Shown here in pieces: positions 1-7,702 of a DNA stretch of 64,000 nucleotides. Position 1 is the first letter of the stretch. The number at the start of each line of letters is the position of its first letter. Below the pieces are notes generated by a model that saw only the letters and a list, made by a program, of their open reading frames with translations, did not search any database and had not been told where the DNA came from. Position numbers and translations under genes: made by a program. Where the stretch lies: assembly GCF_900129455.1 (NCBI RefSeq), contig NZ_FQVU01000003.1, positions 186,001 to 250,000 on the forward strand. Direction: 5' to 3'. This stretch comes from Jatrophihabitans endophyticus. GTDB taxonomy: Bacteria; Actinomycetota; Actinomycetes; Mycobacteriales; Jatrophihabitantaceae.

Positions 1-635
1 GCCTCGGCCTGAACACCGCGATCATCGTCGCGCCGACCGGCGAGGTGGTCGCCGCGACGAACAAGCTGCACATCCCCGTCACGGCCGGCTACTACGAGGA
101 CAAGTACTTCCGCGCCGGTCCCGCCGGTCCGGACGACCCGTACCGCGTCCACGTGCTGCCCGACCTCGCCGGCGCCCGCGTCGGCCTGCCGACCTGCTGG
201 GACGAGTGGTTCCCCGAGGTGGCCCGCGCGTACTCCCTGGCCGGCGCCAACATCGTCGTCTACCCGACCGCGATCGGCTCGGAGCCCGACCATCCCGACT
301 TCGACACCCAGCCGCTGTGGCAGCAGGTGATCGTCGGCAACGCCATCGCGAACGGGCTGTTCATGGTGGTGCCGAACCGCACCGGGGCCGAGACACGACC
401 GGACGGCACACCCGGCAACACCTTCTACGGCTCGTCCTTCGTCGCCGACCCCTACGGGCGCGTGCTGGTGCAGGCGCCGCGCGACGAACCGTGCGTGCTG
501 GTCGCCGACCTCGACCTCGCCCAGCGCGAGGACTGGCTCGACCTCTTCCCGTTCCTGCGCACCCGCCGCCCGGACACCTACGGCCCGCTCGTCAGCCCGG
601 TCGACCTCGACGCGCCGTACGGGCAGTCGTCGTGA
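1..635 (+). CDS. aguB: N-carbamoylputrescine amidase, 5'-truncated by window edge
   Basis: Carbon-nitrogen hydrolase (nitrilase superfamily) that converts N-carbamoylputrescine to putrescine, CO2 and ammonia in the cytoplasm. The reading frame is open from base 3, so the N-terminus and the catalytic Glu lie outside the window. Visible are the lysine segment KLHIPVTAGYYEDKYF and the nucleophile motif LPTCWDEWFPEVAR, both highly typical of AguB. The stop overlaps the GTG of the next gene, aguA, which makes its substrate, so the two enzymes form a translationally coupled agmatine-to-putrescine route. Identification is firm; only the start is missing. Confidence 0.93.
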   Translation, partial: LGLNTAIIVAPTGEVVAATNKLHIPVTAGYYEDKYFRAGPAGPDDPYRVHVLPDLAGARVGLPTCWDEWFPEVARAYSLAGANIVVYPTAIGSEPDHPDFDTQPLWQQVIVGNAIANGLFMVVPNRTGAETRPDGTPGNTFYGSSFVADPYGRVLVQAPRDEPCVLVADLDLAQREDWLDLFPFLRTRRPDTYGPLVSPVDLDAPYGQSS

Positions 636-1657
636 CCTGGACCATGCCGCACGAGGGGGTGCGGCAGGACCGGCTCTGGGTCGCCTGGCCGACGAAGGGA
701 TACACCCTCGGCGACACGGCCGAGGACGCCGCCACCGCACGGCGCACCTGGGCCGCGGTCGCGAACGCCGCGGCACAGTTCCAACGGGTCACCGTCGTCG
801 CCTGCCCGCAGGACGTCGACGTGGCGCGCCACCACCTGAGCGCGGCGGTCGAGATCCGCGCGCGCGGCATCGACGACGCCTGGATCCGCGACGCCGGGCC
901 GACGTTCGTCACCGACGGCCCCCGGCTCGGTGCCGTCACCTGGGTGTTCAACGGGTGGGGCGCGCAGGAGTGGGCGACGTGGGACCTGGACGCCACGCTG
1001 GGGCCGGCCGTGGCGCAATGGGCCGGGGCGGAACGGGTCGACTCCGACCTGGTCAACGAGGGCGGCGGCATCCACGTCGACGGTGAGGGGACGGTGCTGG
1101 TCACCGAGACCGTGCAGCTCGACCCCGGCCGCAATCCCGGGCTCTCGCGTGCCGACGTCGAGACCGAGCTGGCCCGCACCCTGGGCGCCACCCATGCGAT
1201 CTGGCTGCCTCGCGGGCTGACCCGCGACTCGGCCACCTACGGCACGCGCGGCCACGTCGACATCGTCGCGACGTTCGCCGAGCCGGGCGTCGTCCTGCTG
1301 CACGACCAGCGCGACGACGGTCACCCGGACCACGCGGTCACGGCAGCGGTCCGCGCGGTGCTCGCCGACGCCGTCGACGCCCGGGGCAAGCCGCTGGAGC
1401 TCGTCGACCTGCCGGCACCGCGCACGCTGCGCGACGCCGACGGCTGGGTCGACCACAGCTACGTCAACCACGTGCTCGTGAACGGCGCGGTGATCGCGTG
1501 CGCGTTCGACGACCCGCACGACGTCGAGGCCGTCGCCGTGCTGCGCGACGCATACCCCGGCCGCGAGGTCGTCACCGTCGACGCCCGGCCGCTGTTCGAG
1601 CGCGGCGGTGGCATCCACTGCATCACGCAGCAGCAACCGGCGGTGCCGCCGGTCTAG
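632..1657 (+). CDS. aguA: Agmatine deiminase
   Basis: Peptidyl-arginine deiminase family enzyme converting agmatine to N-carbamoylputrescine and ammonia; 341 residues, near the family norm. Diagnostic motifs are DDAWIRDAGPTFV, NGWGAQEW, VNEGGGIHVDGEG, YGTRGHVDIV and, near the C-terminus, GGGIHCITQQQP with the nucleophilic Cys. I chose the GTG at 632 because it gives MTWTMPHE, like the usual MTWRMPAE N-terminus, and because it overlaps the aguB stop in the GTGA arrangement. An ATG at 644 is the alternative. The gene ends 10 bases from the convergent kup gene. Confidence 0.95.
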   Translation: MTWTMPHEGVRQDRLWVAWPTKGYTLGDTAEDAATARRTWAAVANAAAQFQRVTVVACPQDVDVARHHLSAAVEIRARGIDDAWIRDAGPTFVTDGPRLGAVTWVFNGWGAQEWATWDLDATLGPAVAQWAGAERVDSDLVNEGGGIHVDGEGTVLVTETVQLDPGRNPGLSRADVETELARTLGATHAIWLPRGLTRDSATYGTRGHVDIVATFAEPGVVLLHDQRDDGHPDHAVTAAVRAVLADAVDARGKPLELVDLPAPRTLRDADGWVDHSYVNHVLVNGAVIACAFDDPHDVEAVAVLRDAYPGREVVTVDARPLFERGGGIHCITQQQPAVPPV

Positions 1658-1667
1658 CGGGGCGGCC

Positions 1668-3656
1668 TCACAGGTCGAGGTGGGCGCCCATGACGGTCGT
1701 CCGGTCGATCGGCAGGCCGAAGTTCATCGCCGGGTTGGCGGCGTTGTGCGCGAGGCCGATGAACAGCCGCTTGCGCCACGTGGCGAGGCCGTCCGCCTCG
1801 CCCCGCTCGATGGACAGCCGGGACAGGAAGTACGACGCGGTCTCGGGGTCGAAGTCGAGCTCGTCGGTCATGCCGACGGCCTGTCGCAGCATCTCGGGGA
1901 TGTCCTGGTCGTCCTGGAAGCCGAACCGCACGTCGATGTGCGTGATGCCGTCGTCCTGGTGGACCAGGGGGTCGACGGTGATCCGCTCGTCGGGCGAGAT
2001 GTAGGGCACGTTCTCCGACCGCACCGACACCAGGATCACCGTGTCGTGCAGGACCTGGTTGAACTCGACGTTCTGCCGCAGCGCGAGCGGGGTCGTCTCC
2101 TTCGTCGGATGCGGGAACACCGCCGTGCCCGGCACGCGGTGCAGCTGCTTCTCGTGCAGCTCGTCGACGAACGCCTGCAGCGGGCCCTCCAGCTCGCGGC
2201 GACGGTCGGTGACGATGCGCCGCCCGGCCTGCCACGTCGTCATCACGGTGCTGATGACCGCGGCGATGAGCAGCGGCAGCCAGCCGCCGCTGAGGATCTT
2301 CGTCGCGTTGGCCCCGAAGTACGCGAGCTCGACCACGCCGAAGACGACACCGACGGTGACGAGCTTCCAGCGCGCCCACCGCCACATCGTCGCGGCCACG
2401 ACGAGGAACAGCGTGGTGTCGATCAGGAACGTCCCGGTGACGGCGAAGCCGTAGAGCGTGGCCAGCCGCTGCGACGACTCGAAGGCGACCACGAGCGTCA
2501 GCACGCTCGCGAACAGCAGCCAGTTGATCGCCGGCACGTAGATCTGCCCGCTCTCCCGCGTCGACGTGTGCCGCACGGTGAGGTTGGGCAGGAAGCCGAG
2601 TCGCACCGCCTGCCGCGCGATCGAGAAGGCGCCCGAGATGACGGCCTGCGACGCGATGACGGTCGCGAGCGTCGCCAGCACCACGAGGGGGATGCGCGCC
2701 CAGCTGGGGCCGAGCAGGAAGAACGGGTTGCTGATGGTGTGCGCGTCGTCGAGCACCATCGCGCCCTGGCCCAGGTAGTTGACGGTCAGGCACGGGAACA
2801 CGACGACGAACCACGACCGCCGGATGGGCGCCCGGCCGAAGTGGCCCATGTCGGCGTACAGCGCCTCGGCGCCGGTGATCGAGAGGACGACGGCGCCCAG
2901 CGCGATGAACGCGAGGAACGGGTGGTCGGCGACGAAGGCGCCGATGTAGGTGGGGGAGAGCGCGCGCAGGATGGCGGGGTTCGCGATGACGTGCGGCAGC
3001 CCGGTCACGGCGAGGACGAGGAACCACAGCAGCATCACCGGGCCGAAGAAGCGCCCCACCGTGTGCGTCCCGAAGCGCTGGACGACGAACAGCACGACGA
3101 TGATGACGAGGGCGATGGGGACGACGGCATCGGCCAGGCCGGGAGACGCGACCTCGAGCCCCTCGACCGCGGACAGCACCGAGATGGCCGGCGTGATGAC
3201 GCTGTCACCGAAGAACAACGACGCGCCGAAGACGCCGAGCAGCAGTGAGAACCCGACGAGGCGGCCGTCACCGGCGAAGCGCCGGGCCAGCGCAGCGAGC
3301 GCCATCACGCCACCCTCGCCGTCGTTGTCGGCGCGCATCACGAACGCCACGTACTTGATCGACACCACGATGGTGATCGACCAGAAGACCAGCGAGATGA
3401 TGCCGTACACGTCGCCGGAGTTGGGCTTGATCGTCCCCCCGTCCAGCGAGAAGACGGTCTGCATCGCGTACAGCGGGCTGGTGCCGATGTCGCCGAAGAC
3501 CACGCCCAGGGCGCCGAGAGCGAGGCCGAAGACGCTCGCGCTCCGCGCGCTGGGGTGCGTCGCCGAACCGCGGGCGTTCGGGGCGTCCGGCTCGCTGTCG
3601 GGGCCCTCGGCCGCCGTGGTGGAGCCCTCGACGCACGTCTCGGTGTTGTCGGTCAC
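1668..3656 (-). CDS. kup: Kup-family potassium transporter
   Basis: Membrane potassium/proton symporter of the KUP/HAK family, 662 residues. A hydrophilic N-terminal tail of about 40 residues precedes the hallmark GALGVVFGDIGTSPLYAMQT. About twelve hydrophobic segments follow, including the stretches around GGVMALAAL and SVITPAISVLSAVEGLEV, and then a soluble C-terminal domain of roughly 150 residues. The start is GTG. It lies 31 bases downstream of an ion channel gene on the same strand, so the two probably share a transcript for potassium handling. Confidence 0.95.
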   Translation of the reverse strand: MTDNTETCVEGSTTAAEGPDSEPDAPNARGSATHPSARSASVFGLALGALGVVFGDIGTSPLYAMQTVFSLDGGTIKPNSGDVYGIISLVFWSITIVVSIKYVAFVMRADNDGEGGVMALAALARRFAGDGRLVGFSLLLGVFGASLFFGDSVITPAISVLSAVEGLEVASPGLADAVVPIALVIIVVLFVVQRFGTHTVGRFFGPVMLLWFLVLAVTGLPHVIANPAILRALSPTYIGAFVADHPFLAFIALGAVVLSITGAEALYADMGHFGRAPIRRSWFVVVFPCLTVNYLGQGAMVLDDAHTISNPFFLLGPSWARIPLVVLATLATVIASQAVISGAFSIARQAVRLGFLPNLTVRHTSTRESGQIYVPAINWLLFASVLTLVVAFESSQRLATLYGFAVTGTFLIDTTLFLVVAATMWRWARWKLVTVGVVFGVVELAYFGANATKILSGGWLPLLIAAVISTVMTTWQAGRRIVTDRRRELEGPLQAFVDELHEKQLHRVPGTAVFPHPTKETTPLALRQNVEFNQVLHDTVILVSVRSENVPYISPDERITVDPLVHQDDGITHIDVRFGFQDDQDIPEMLRQAVGMTDELDFDPETASYFLSRLSIERGEADGLATWRKRLFIGLAHNAANPAMNFGLPIDRTTVMGAHLDL

Positions 3657-3687
3657 GACTGACAGTCTGACCTTCCGTCCCGGCTCC

Positions 3688-4707
3688 CTACCCGTCGGTC
3701 ACCGCGACGGCGTGGACGAGCCGGTCGCCCGCGCGCAGGGAGGCCGAGTCGGCGTGGTCGTAGGGCAGCACGGCGCCGTCGCGCAGCACCGCCAGCACGG
3801 GCACGTCCAGCTCGAGGGCGTGCCGGCCGATCTCGTCCGGCCGGACCGGACGCTCGGCGATGTCGAGCCCCACGCCGAACGCGAGCAGGTCCTCGACCAC
3901 CGCGACGGACTCGGGGCTCGTCGGGGCCAGCCCGAGCAGCCGGCCGGTGGTCTCGGACGACACGATGACCGAGTTGGCCCCGCCCTGCTTGAGCAGCTCG
4001 GCGTTCTGGGCTTCGCGGGCCGCGGCGACGACGTCCGCCGAGTCGGTGAGCCGCCGGATGGTCAGCGTCGTGAGGATCGCGCTGTCGTCGCGGTCGAGGG
4101 CCACGATGACCGCCGCGGCCCTGTCCACCAGCGCCCGCCGGAGCGTCGCCTCGTCCGTCGCGTTCCCCTGCACGGCCACGTGCCCGGCCTCGGTGGCGGC
4201 ACCGACCGCCGCGGAACGGGCGTCGACGACGACGATCTGTCTCGGATCGGCCCCCTTGAGCACCATCGCGCGGACGGCGTTGCGTCCCTTGGTGCCGTAA
4301 CCGAGGACGACGGTGTGGTCGTGCACGCGCTTCCTCCAGCGGGCGTGGCGGAACTCCTGCCGTGACTGGCTGGTCAGGGCGTTGATGGTCGTGCCCACGA
4401 GCAGGACGACGAACACCAGGCGCAGCGGCGTCACCACGATCGCGTTGATGACCCGGGCGCTCGTCGTCACCGGGGTGATGTCGCCGTACCCGGTCGTGGA
4501 GAGCGTGACGGTCGTGTAGTAGAGCGCGTCGAAGACCGACACGTCCTTGTCGAAACTGTCGCGGTACCCGCCACGCTCGACGACGACCATGGCCCAGTTG
4601 ACCAGCACGATCCCCAGCGCGATGCCGAACCGGATGCTGATCTTGGCGATCGGGCTGCGGACCTTGGTGCGGTCGGGCAGCCGGACGCGGGGATCGGGTG
4701 CGGCCAC
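3688..4707 (-). CDS. Potassium channel with TrkA-N (RCK) regulatory domain
   Basis: 339-residue single-subunit ion channel. After a short basic N-terminus there is a transmembrane helix (GIALGIVLVNWAMVVVE), a pore loop with the selectivity-filter signature TVTLSTTGYGDITPV, a second helix (VVTPLRLVFVVLLVGTTIN), and a cytoplasmic Rossmann domain starting HTVVLGYGTKGRNAV with a typical NAD-binding glycine pattern. A C-terminal TrkA-C-like segment ends LRAGDRLVHAV. The frame stays open far upstream; GTG at 4707 is taken as the start because it immediately precedes the recognisable protein. It sits just upstream of kup. Confidence 0.85.
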   Translation of the reverse strand: MAAPDPRVRLPDRTKVRSPIAKISIRFGIALGIVLVNWAMVVVERGGYRDSFDKDVSVFDALYYTTVTLSTTGYGDITPVTTSARVINAIVVTPLRLVFVVLLVGTTINALTSQSRQEFRHARWRKRVHDHTVVLGYGTKGRNAVRAMVLKGADPRQIVVVDARSAAVGAATEAGHVAVQGNATDEATLRRALVDRAAAVIVALDRDDSAILTTLTIRRLTDSADVVAAAREAQNAELLKQGGANSVIVSSETTGRLLGLAPTSPESVAVVEDLLAFGVGLDIAERPVRPDEIGRHALELDVPVLAVLRDGAVLPYDHADSASLRAGDRLVHAVAVTDG

Positions 4708-4772
4708 GTCGTCACGGTAATGGATGCCGCGGGGGGCGCGATCCGCCGCGGGCCGCGCCGCGGGAACCGGGG

Positions 4773-5207
4773 TCAGCGCGCGGCGAGCGCCAGCACGTCG
4801 CGCAGCTCGAACCCGTCCGGGGTGTCGCCGTCGGCCCGCGCACCGCCGACGAACAGCACCTCGTCCAGGCCGGTTCGACGCAGGGCCCGGGCCACGGCCG
4901 AGCGCACGCCGGTGACGACGAGCGTGCCCCGCGTGGCCAGCAGATCCTGGTGGACGCGGACGATGTCGGGAAGGGCGGCGTCGTCGACATGCGTCACGCG
5001 GGAGACGTCGAGACGCACGAACCGGCGTCCGGTCCGGTGGTGGGAGCGCAGCACGGCCAGTAGCGGGGCCGAGGTCGCGAGCCGCAGCTCGCCGGCGACC
5101 CGCACCAGGGCGTGGGTGGCGTCGCAGCGAACGGTCTCGACCGACATCTCGAGGGGCGCGTCGGCGGACGTGGGCGGATGTGGCGCGGTGCTGTGCTCGG
5201 ACGTCAC
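4773..5207 (-). CDS. STAS-domain protein, anti-sigma-factor-antagonist-like
   Basis: 144 residues with one STAS domain (about residues 20-110). In classical antagonists such as SpoIIAA and RsbV the motif is D-S-S-G/A and the first Ser is phosphorylated by the partner kinase. Here the equivalent stretch VTHVDDAALPDIV has Asp76 in place of that Ser and no neighbouring Ser. It therefore could not be switched by phosphorylation in the usual way, and the Asp might mimic a constant charged state; that is inference. GTG start at 5207 preceded by GAAAGG. It is first in a minus-strand run with the channel and kup. Confidence 0.8.
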   Translation of the reverse strand: MTSEHSTAPHPPTSADAPLEMSVETVRCDATHALVRVAGELRLATSAPLLAVLRSHHRTGRRFVRLDVSRVTHVDDAALPDIVRVHQDLLATRGTLVVTGVRSAVARALRRTGLDEVLFVGGARADGDTPDGFELRDVLALAAR

Positions 5208-5351
5208 GAGTTCGCCTTTCGGCGTCCGGTCCGGACGCCAGCAACCCGGCGGCGGTTCCGGTCGGGTCAGGTGCGCGCATCAGGTTACCGCGCCGATGCC
5301 GGTTTCGCCCGTTCCGGCGGCTCCGTAGCCAATTGCGCCCGCAATGACGCC

Positions 5352-5383
5352 GCGGGCGCCCGGCCGTCCGGCCGAGCGCCCGC
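5352..5383 (-). terminator. GC-rich hairpin downstream of the Hint-domain gene
   Basis: Arms GCGGGCGC and GCGCCCGC enclose an inner CGGCC/GGCCG stem with one mismatch, giving about 13 pairs and a GTCC loop. It begins about ten bases beyond the minus-strand stop at 5393. There is no T tract, as is common in very GC-rich genomes. Seen in sequence; function inferred. Confidence 0.5.
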
Positions 5384-5392
5384 GACGCGGGT

Positions 5393-7681
5393 TCACCCCG
5401 CCACGGCGACGATCGGCCGGTTCGCGCATGCGGTCCGGATGCCGGCGAGGACGGGCGCGACCATGGCCGTCCCCAGCGCCTGCGCGTAGCTCGACGCGGC
5501 GGCGCCGGTCCACAACCCGCTGCTGCCGAGCTCGGCTGCCGCGGCCTCGCGGCCGAGGCAGCGTGCGTCGAAGCGGACCTCGCCGACGGTGTTGCCCGAG
5601 GCGTCGCGCAGCAGCGCGGACCGCAGCCGGTGCTCGCCCGACCCCAGCGGGGCGTCGGCGAACACGCGGGGGAGCGTCTCGCCGTTCCTGACGATCCGCA
5701 ACGAGATCGACGTCGGCTCGTCGGCACCGAGGTCGATGTGGGTGACGCGGTCGATCCGGCGGTGGAACGCGGTGTCGTCCGGCCCGGGTTGCGGCCACAG
5801 CGACACCGACTCCGACGATCGCCGGCCGACGACGGTGAGGTCGAGGCGCAGGTCGTCGTCGTGTCGGATCAGCGAGCCGGGAAGCAGCGCGAGGTCGAAC
5901 ACCGTGAGGGCCAGGACCCCACCTCCCAGCAGTGTCGACGTGCGCCAGCCGGTCGAGACCAGCGAGGGCAGCCATTGGCCCGTCGCGCTGAGGAGGCCGT
6001 CGAACAGCGACGCGACGAGCGCCGACGTCGCAGGGGAGGAGTCCTCGAGCTGGGAGTACAGGCGGGCCACCCGTTCGACGACGGTGCCCGTCGCCGGCGG
6101 GGCGTCGAACGACGGCGTGGTGGCCAGCGCGTGCTCGAGCGCGTTTCCGAAGATGCCGACGCCGAGGTCCTGGATCACCTGCACCGTGTCGGCGGGCCAC
6201 CCTGCTCCGTCGGGCCCGTTCGACGCGACGAGCGCCTCCATCAACGCGACGACGGAGTAGGCGGACGCGCCGGCACTGTCGAGGACGGGAAACTCCGGGC
6301 AGGCCAGGTGGAACGTCGTGCCGTCGCCGACCCAGAATTCCTGGCGCGACCCGTCCGACGGGGCGAGGTGCAGGTCGAGCAGGTGCTCGTCGGCGGGTAT
6401 CGGCCTCACCGGCTCGACCCCGGTGACGGTGACCGCGTCGACCGGAACTCCGGAACCGGGGCGACGATGCCACAGCCGCGATCCGGCGCCGAGGGGGCCG
6501 ACGCCGCCGGCGGCGAACAGTGGGAGCGCGTCGAGCAACGCGGTCGGTTCCACCGCGAGCACCGCCGGTTGCGGTTGCCCGTGCAGCTCGGCGGCCGCGT
6601 TGACGACCGGATGCGTGGCGGTAAAGGCGGCACCGCCGCCCGCCGGGCGGTAGAGCGGCCGCTCGCCACGCAGTGGTGTGGCGACGTAGCCCACGGCCGC
6701 GGTCGCATCGCGCGTGAGGACGAGATCGCCGGGCCGCAGGCCCGACATCGGAACCGGCTGGCCCGTCCCGTCCAGCACCTGCGTGTCCGCGGCGAAGCAA
6801 CACCCGCCGCCCGGCAGCTGCCGGTACGAGCTGCCGGGTTGCGAGTTCGCGGTGAACTCGTAGCAGTTGCCGTTGGGAATCCGCGACTGGGACACGTAGG
6901 TGGCCGCGGTCACCGGCCCCGCGCAGGCGTCGCGGACGTCGTTGAGGTCGACGTCGGGCTTGTCGCGGAGCTCATTGGCGTAGGTGCGCCAGCCCGACTG
7001 GTCCACGATGGGCGGGATGGGCAGGCCGTCGGCGGCCAGCTCGCCGATGAGTGCGTCGACCTCGGCGTCGCTCGCCCCCAACACGATGTACTTCGCGTAG
7101 GCGTTGAACAGCTCCCAGTCGGGGTTCGTCCACGCGCCGGCCTGATACCAGAGTTGATGGTTGAGCACGTTGTCGAGCAGCGCATCGTGGTACTGCTGCT
7201 TCGCCGCGGCCCGGTCGGGCAGGCGCGTCAACAGCTCGGTCAACGGCGTGAACGAGGCCCCGAGCACGTTCGCGTACACGCGTGCGGACCGGGATCGCAG
7301 TGTCGCGTTCATGCCCTGTATGTCGCCGTTGATCTTGTCGCCGAGCATCTGACCACGGATGTCGCTTCCCATGTCGGCGATCGCCTGGCACAGCACGGCG
7401 ATCGCGAAGCCGCTCCACCAGCCGTCGTCGAGGCCGGTGTCGCCGAGCAGCCCGGTGAGAGGGTCCTGCTGCCAACCGGGGTAGAAGACCGAACGGAACG
7501 ACGGCCCGGTCCCGAACATCTGGGAATAGTTGCCCGGCAGCTGGGCCATGACGTGGTTGACGTACAGGCCGTGCAGGCGTTGCCCGGCGCTGAAGTCCGG
7601 GATCAGGTTGACGAGTTCCTGGATGGTGGGGTCGACGTCGCCGACCAGCGAGATCGGCGGGCTCGACAGTGTGATGATCAT
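5393..7681 (-). CDS. Large protein with internal Hint (intein/hedgehog-type) domain
   Basis: 762 residues, no recognised family outside the centre. Residues 1-290 are soluble, rich in Trp and Tyr, without a signal peptide. Residues about 294-461 look like a Hint domain: an N-terminal block CCFAADTQVLDGTG with Cys294/Cys295, then SGLRPGDLVLTRD, then the TxxH-type block FTATHPVV (residues 353-360), then a final strand EFWVGDGTTFHLAC where intein-like domains normally end in VHN. The terminal His-Asn pair is not intact, so C-terminal cleavage is doubtful. Residues 462-762 include a hydrophobic segment (LGGGVLALTVFDLALLPG) and are otherwise unassignable. ATG start; 21 bases after the upstream partner gene, so co-transcribed. 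The role is unknown. Self-processing or protein ligation is possible but inferred. Confidence 0.75.
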   Translation of the reverse strand: MIITLSSPPISLVGDVDPTIQELVNLIPDFSAGQRLHGLYVNHVMAQLPGNYSQMFGTGPSFRSVFYPGWQQDPLTGLLGDTGLDDGWWSGFAIAVLCQAIADMGSDIRGQMLGDKINGDIQGMNATLRSRSARVYANVLGASFTPLTELLTRLPDRAAAKQQYHDALLDNVLNHQLWYQAGAWTNPDWELFNAYAKYIVLGASDAEVDALIGELAADGLPIPPIVDQSGWRTYANELRDKPDVDLNDVRDACAGPVTAATYVSQSRIPNGNCYEFTANSQPGSSYRQLPGGGCCFAADTQVLDGTGQPVPMSGLRPGDLVLTRDATAAVGYVATPLRGERPLYRPAGGGAAFTATHPVVNAAAELHGQPQPAVLAVEPTALLDALPLFAAGGVGPLGAGSRLWHRRPGSGVPVDAVTVTGVEPVRPIPADEHLLDLHLAPSDGSRQEFWVGDGTTFHLACPEFPVLDSAGASAYSVVALMEALVASNGPDGAGWPADTVQVIQDLGVGIFGNALEHALATTPSFDAPPATGTVVERVARLYSQLEDSSPATSALVASLFDGLLSATGQWLPSLVSTGWRTSTLLGGGVLALTVFDLALLPGSLIRHDDDLRLDLTVVGRRSSESVSLWPQPGPDDTAFHRRIDRVTHIDLGADEPTSISLRIVRNGETLPRVFADAPLGSGEHRLRSALLRDASGNTVGEVRFDARCLGREAAAAELGSSGLWTGAAASSYAQALGTAMVAPVLAGIRTACANRPIVAVAG

Positions 7682-7702
7682 GCTTGTCCCGTTCCGCCGC
7701 GC

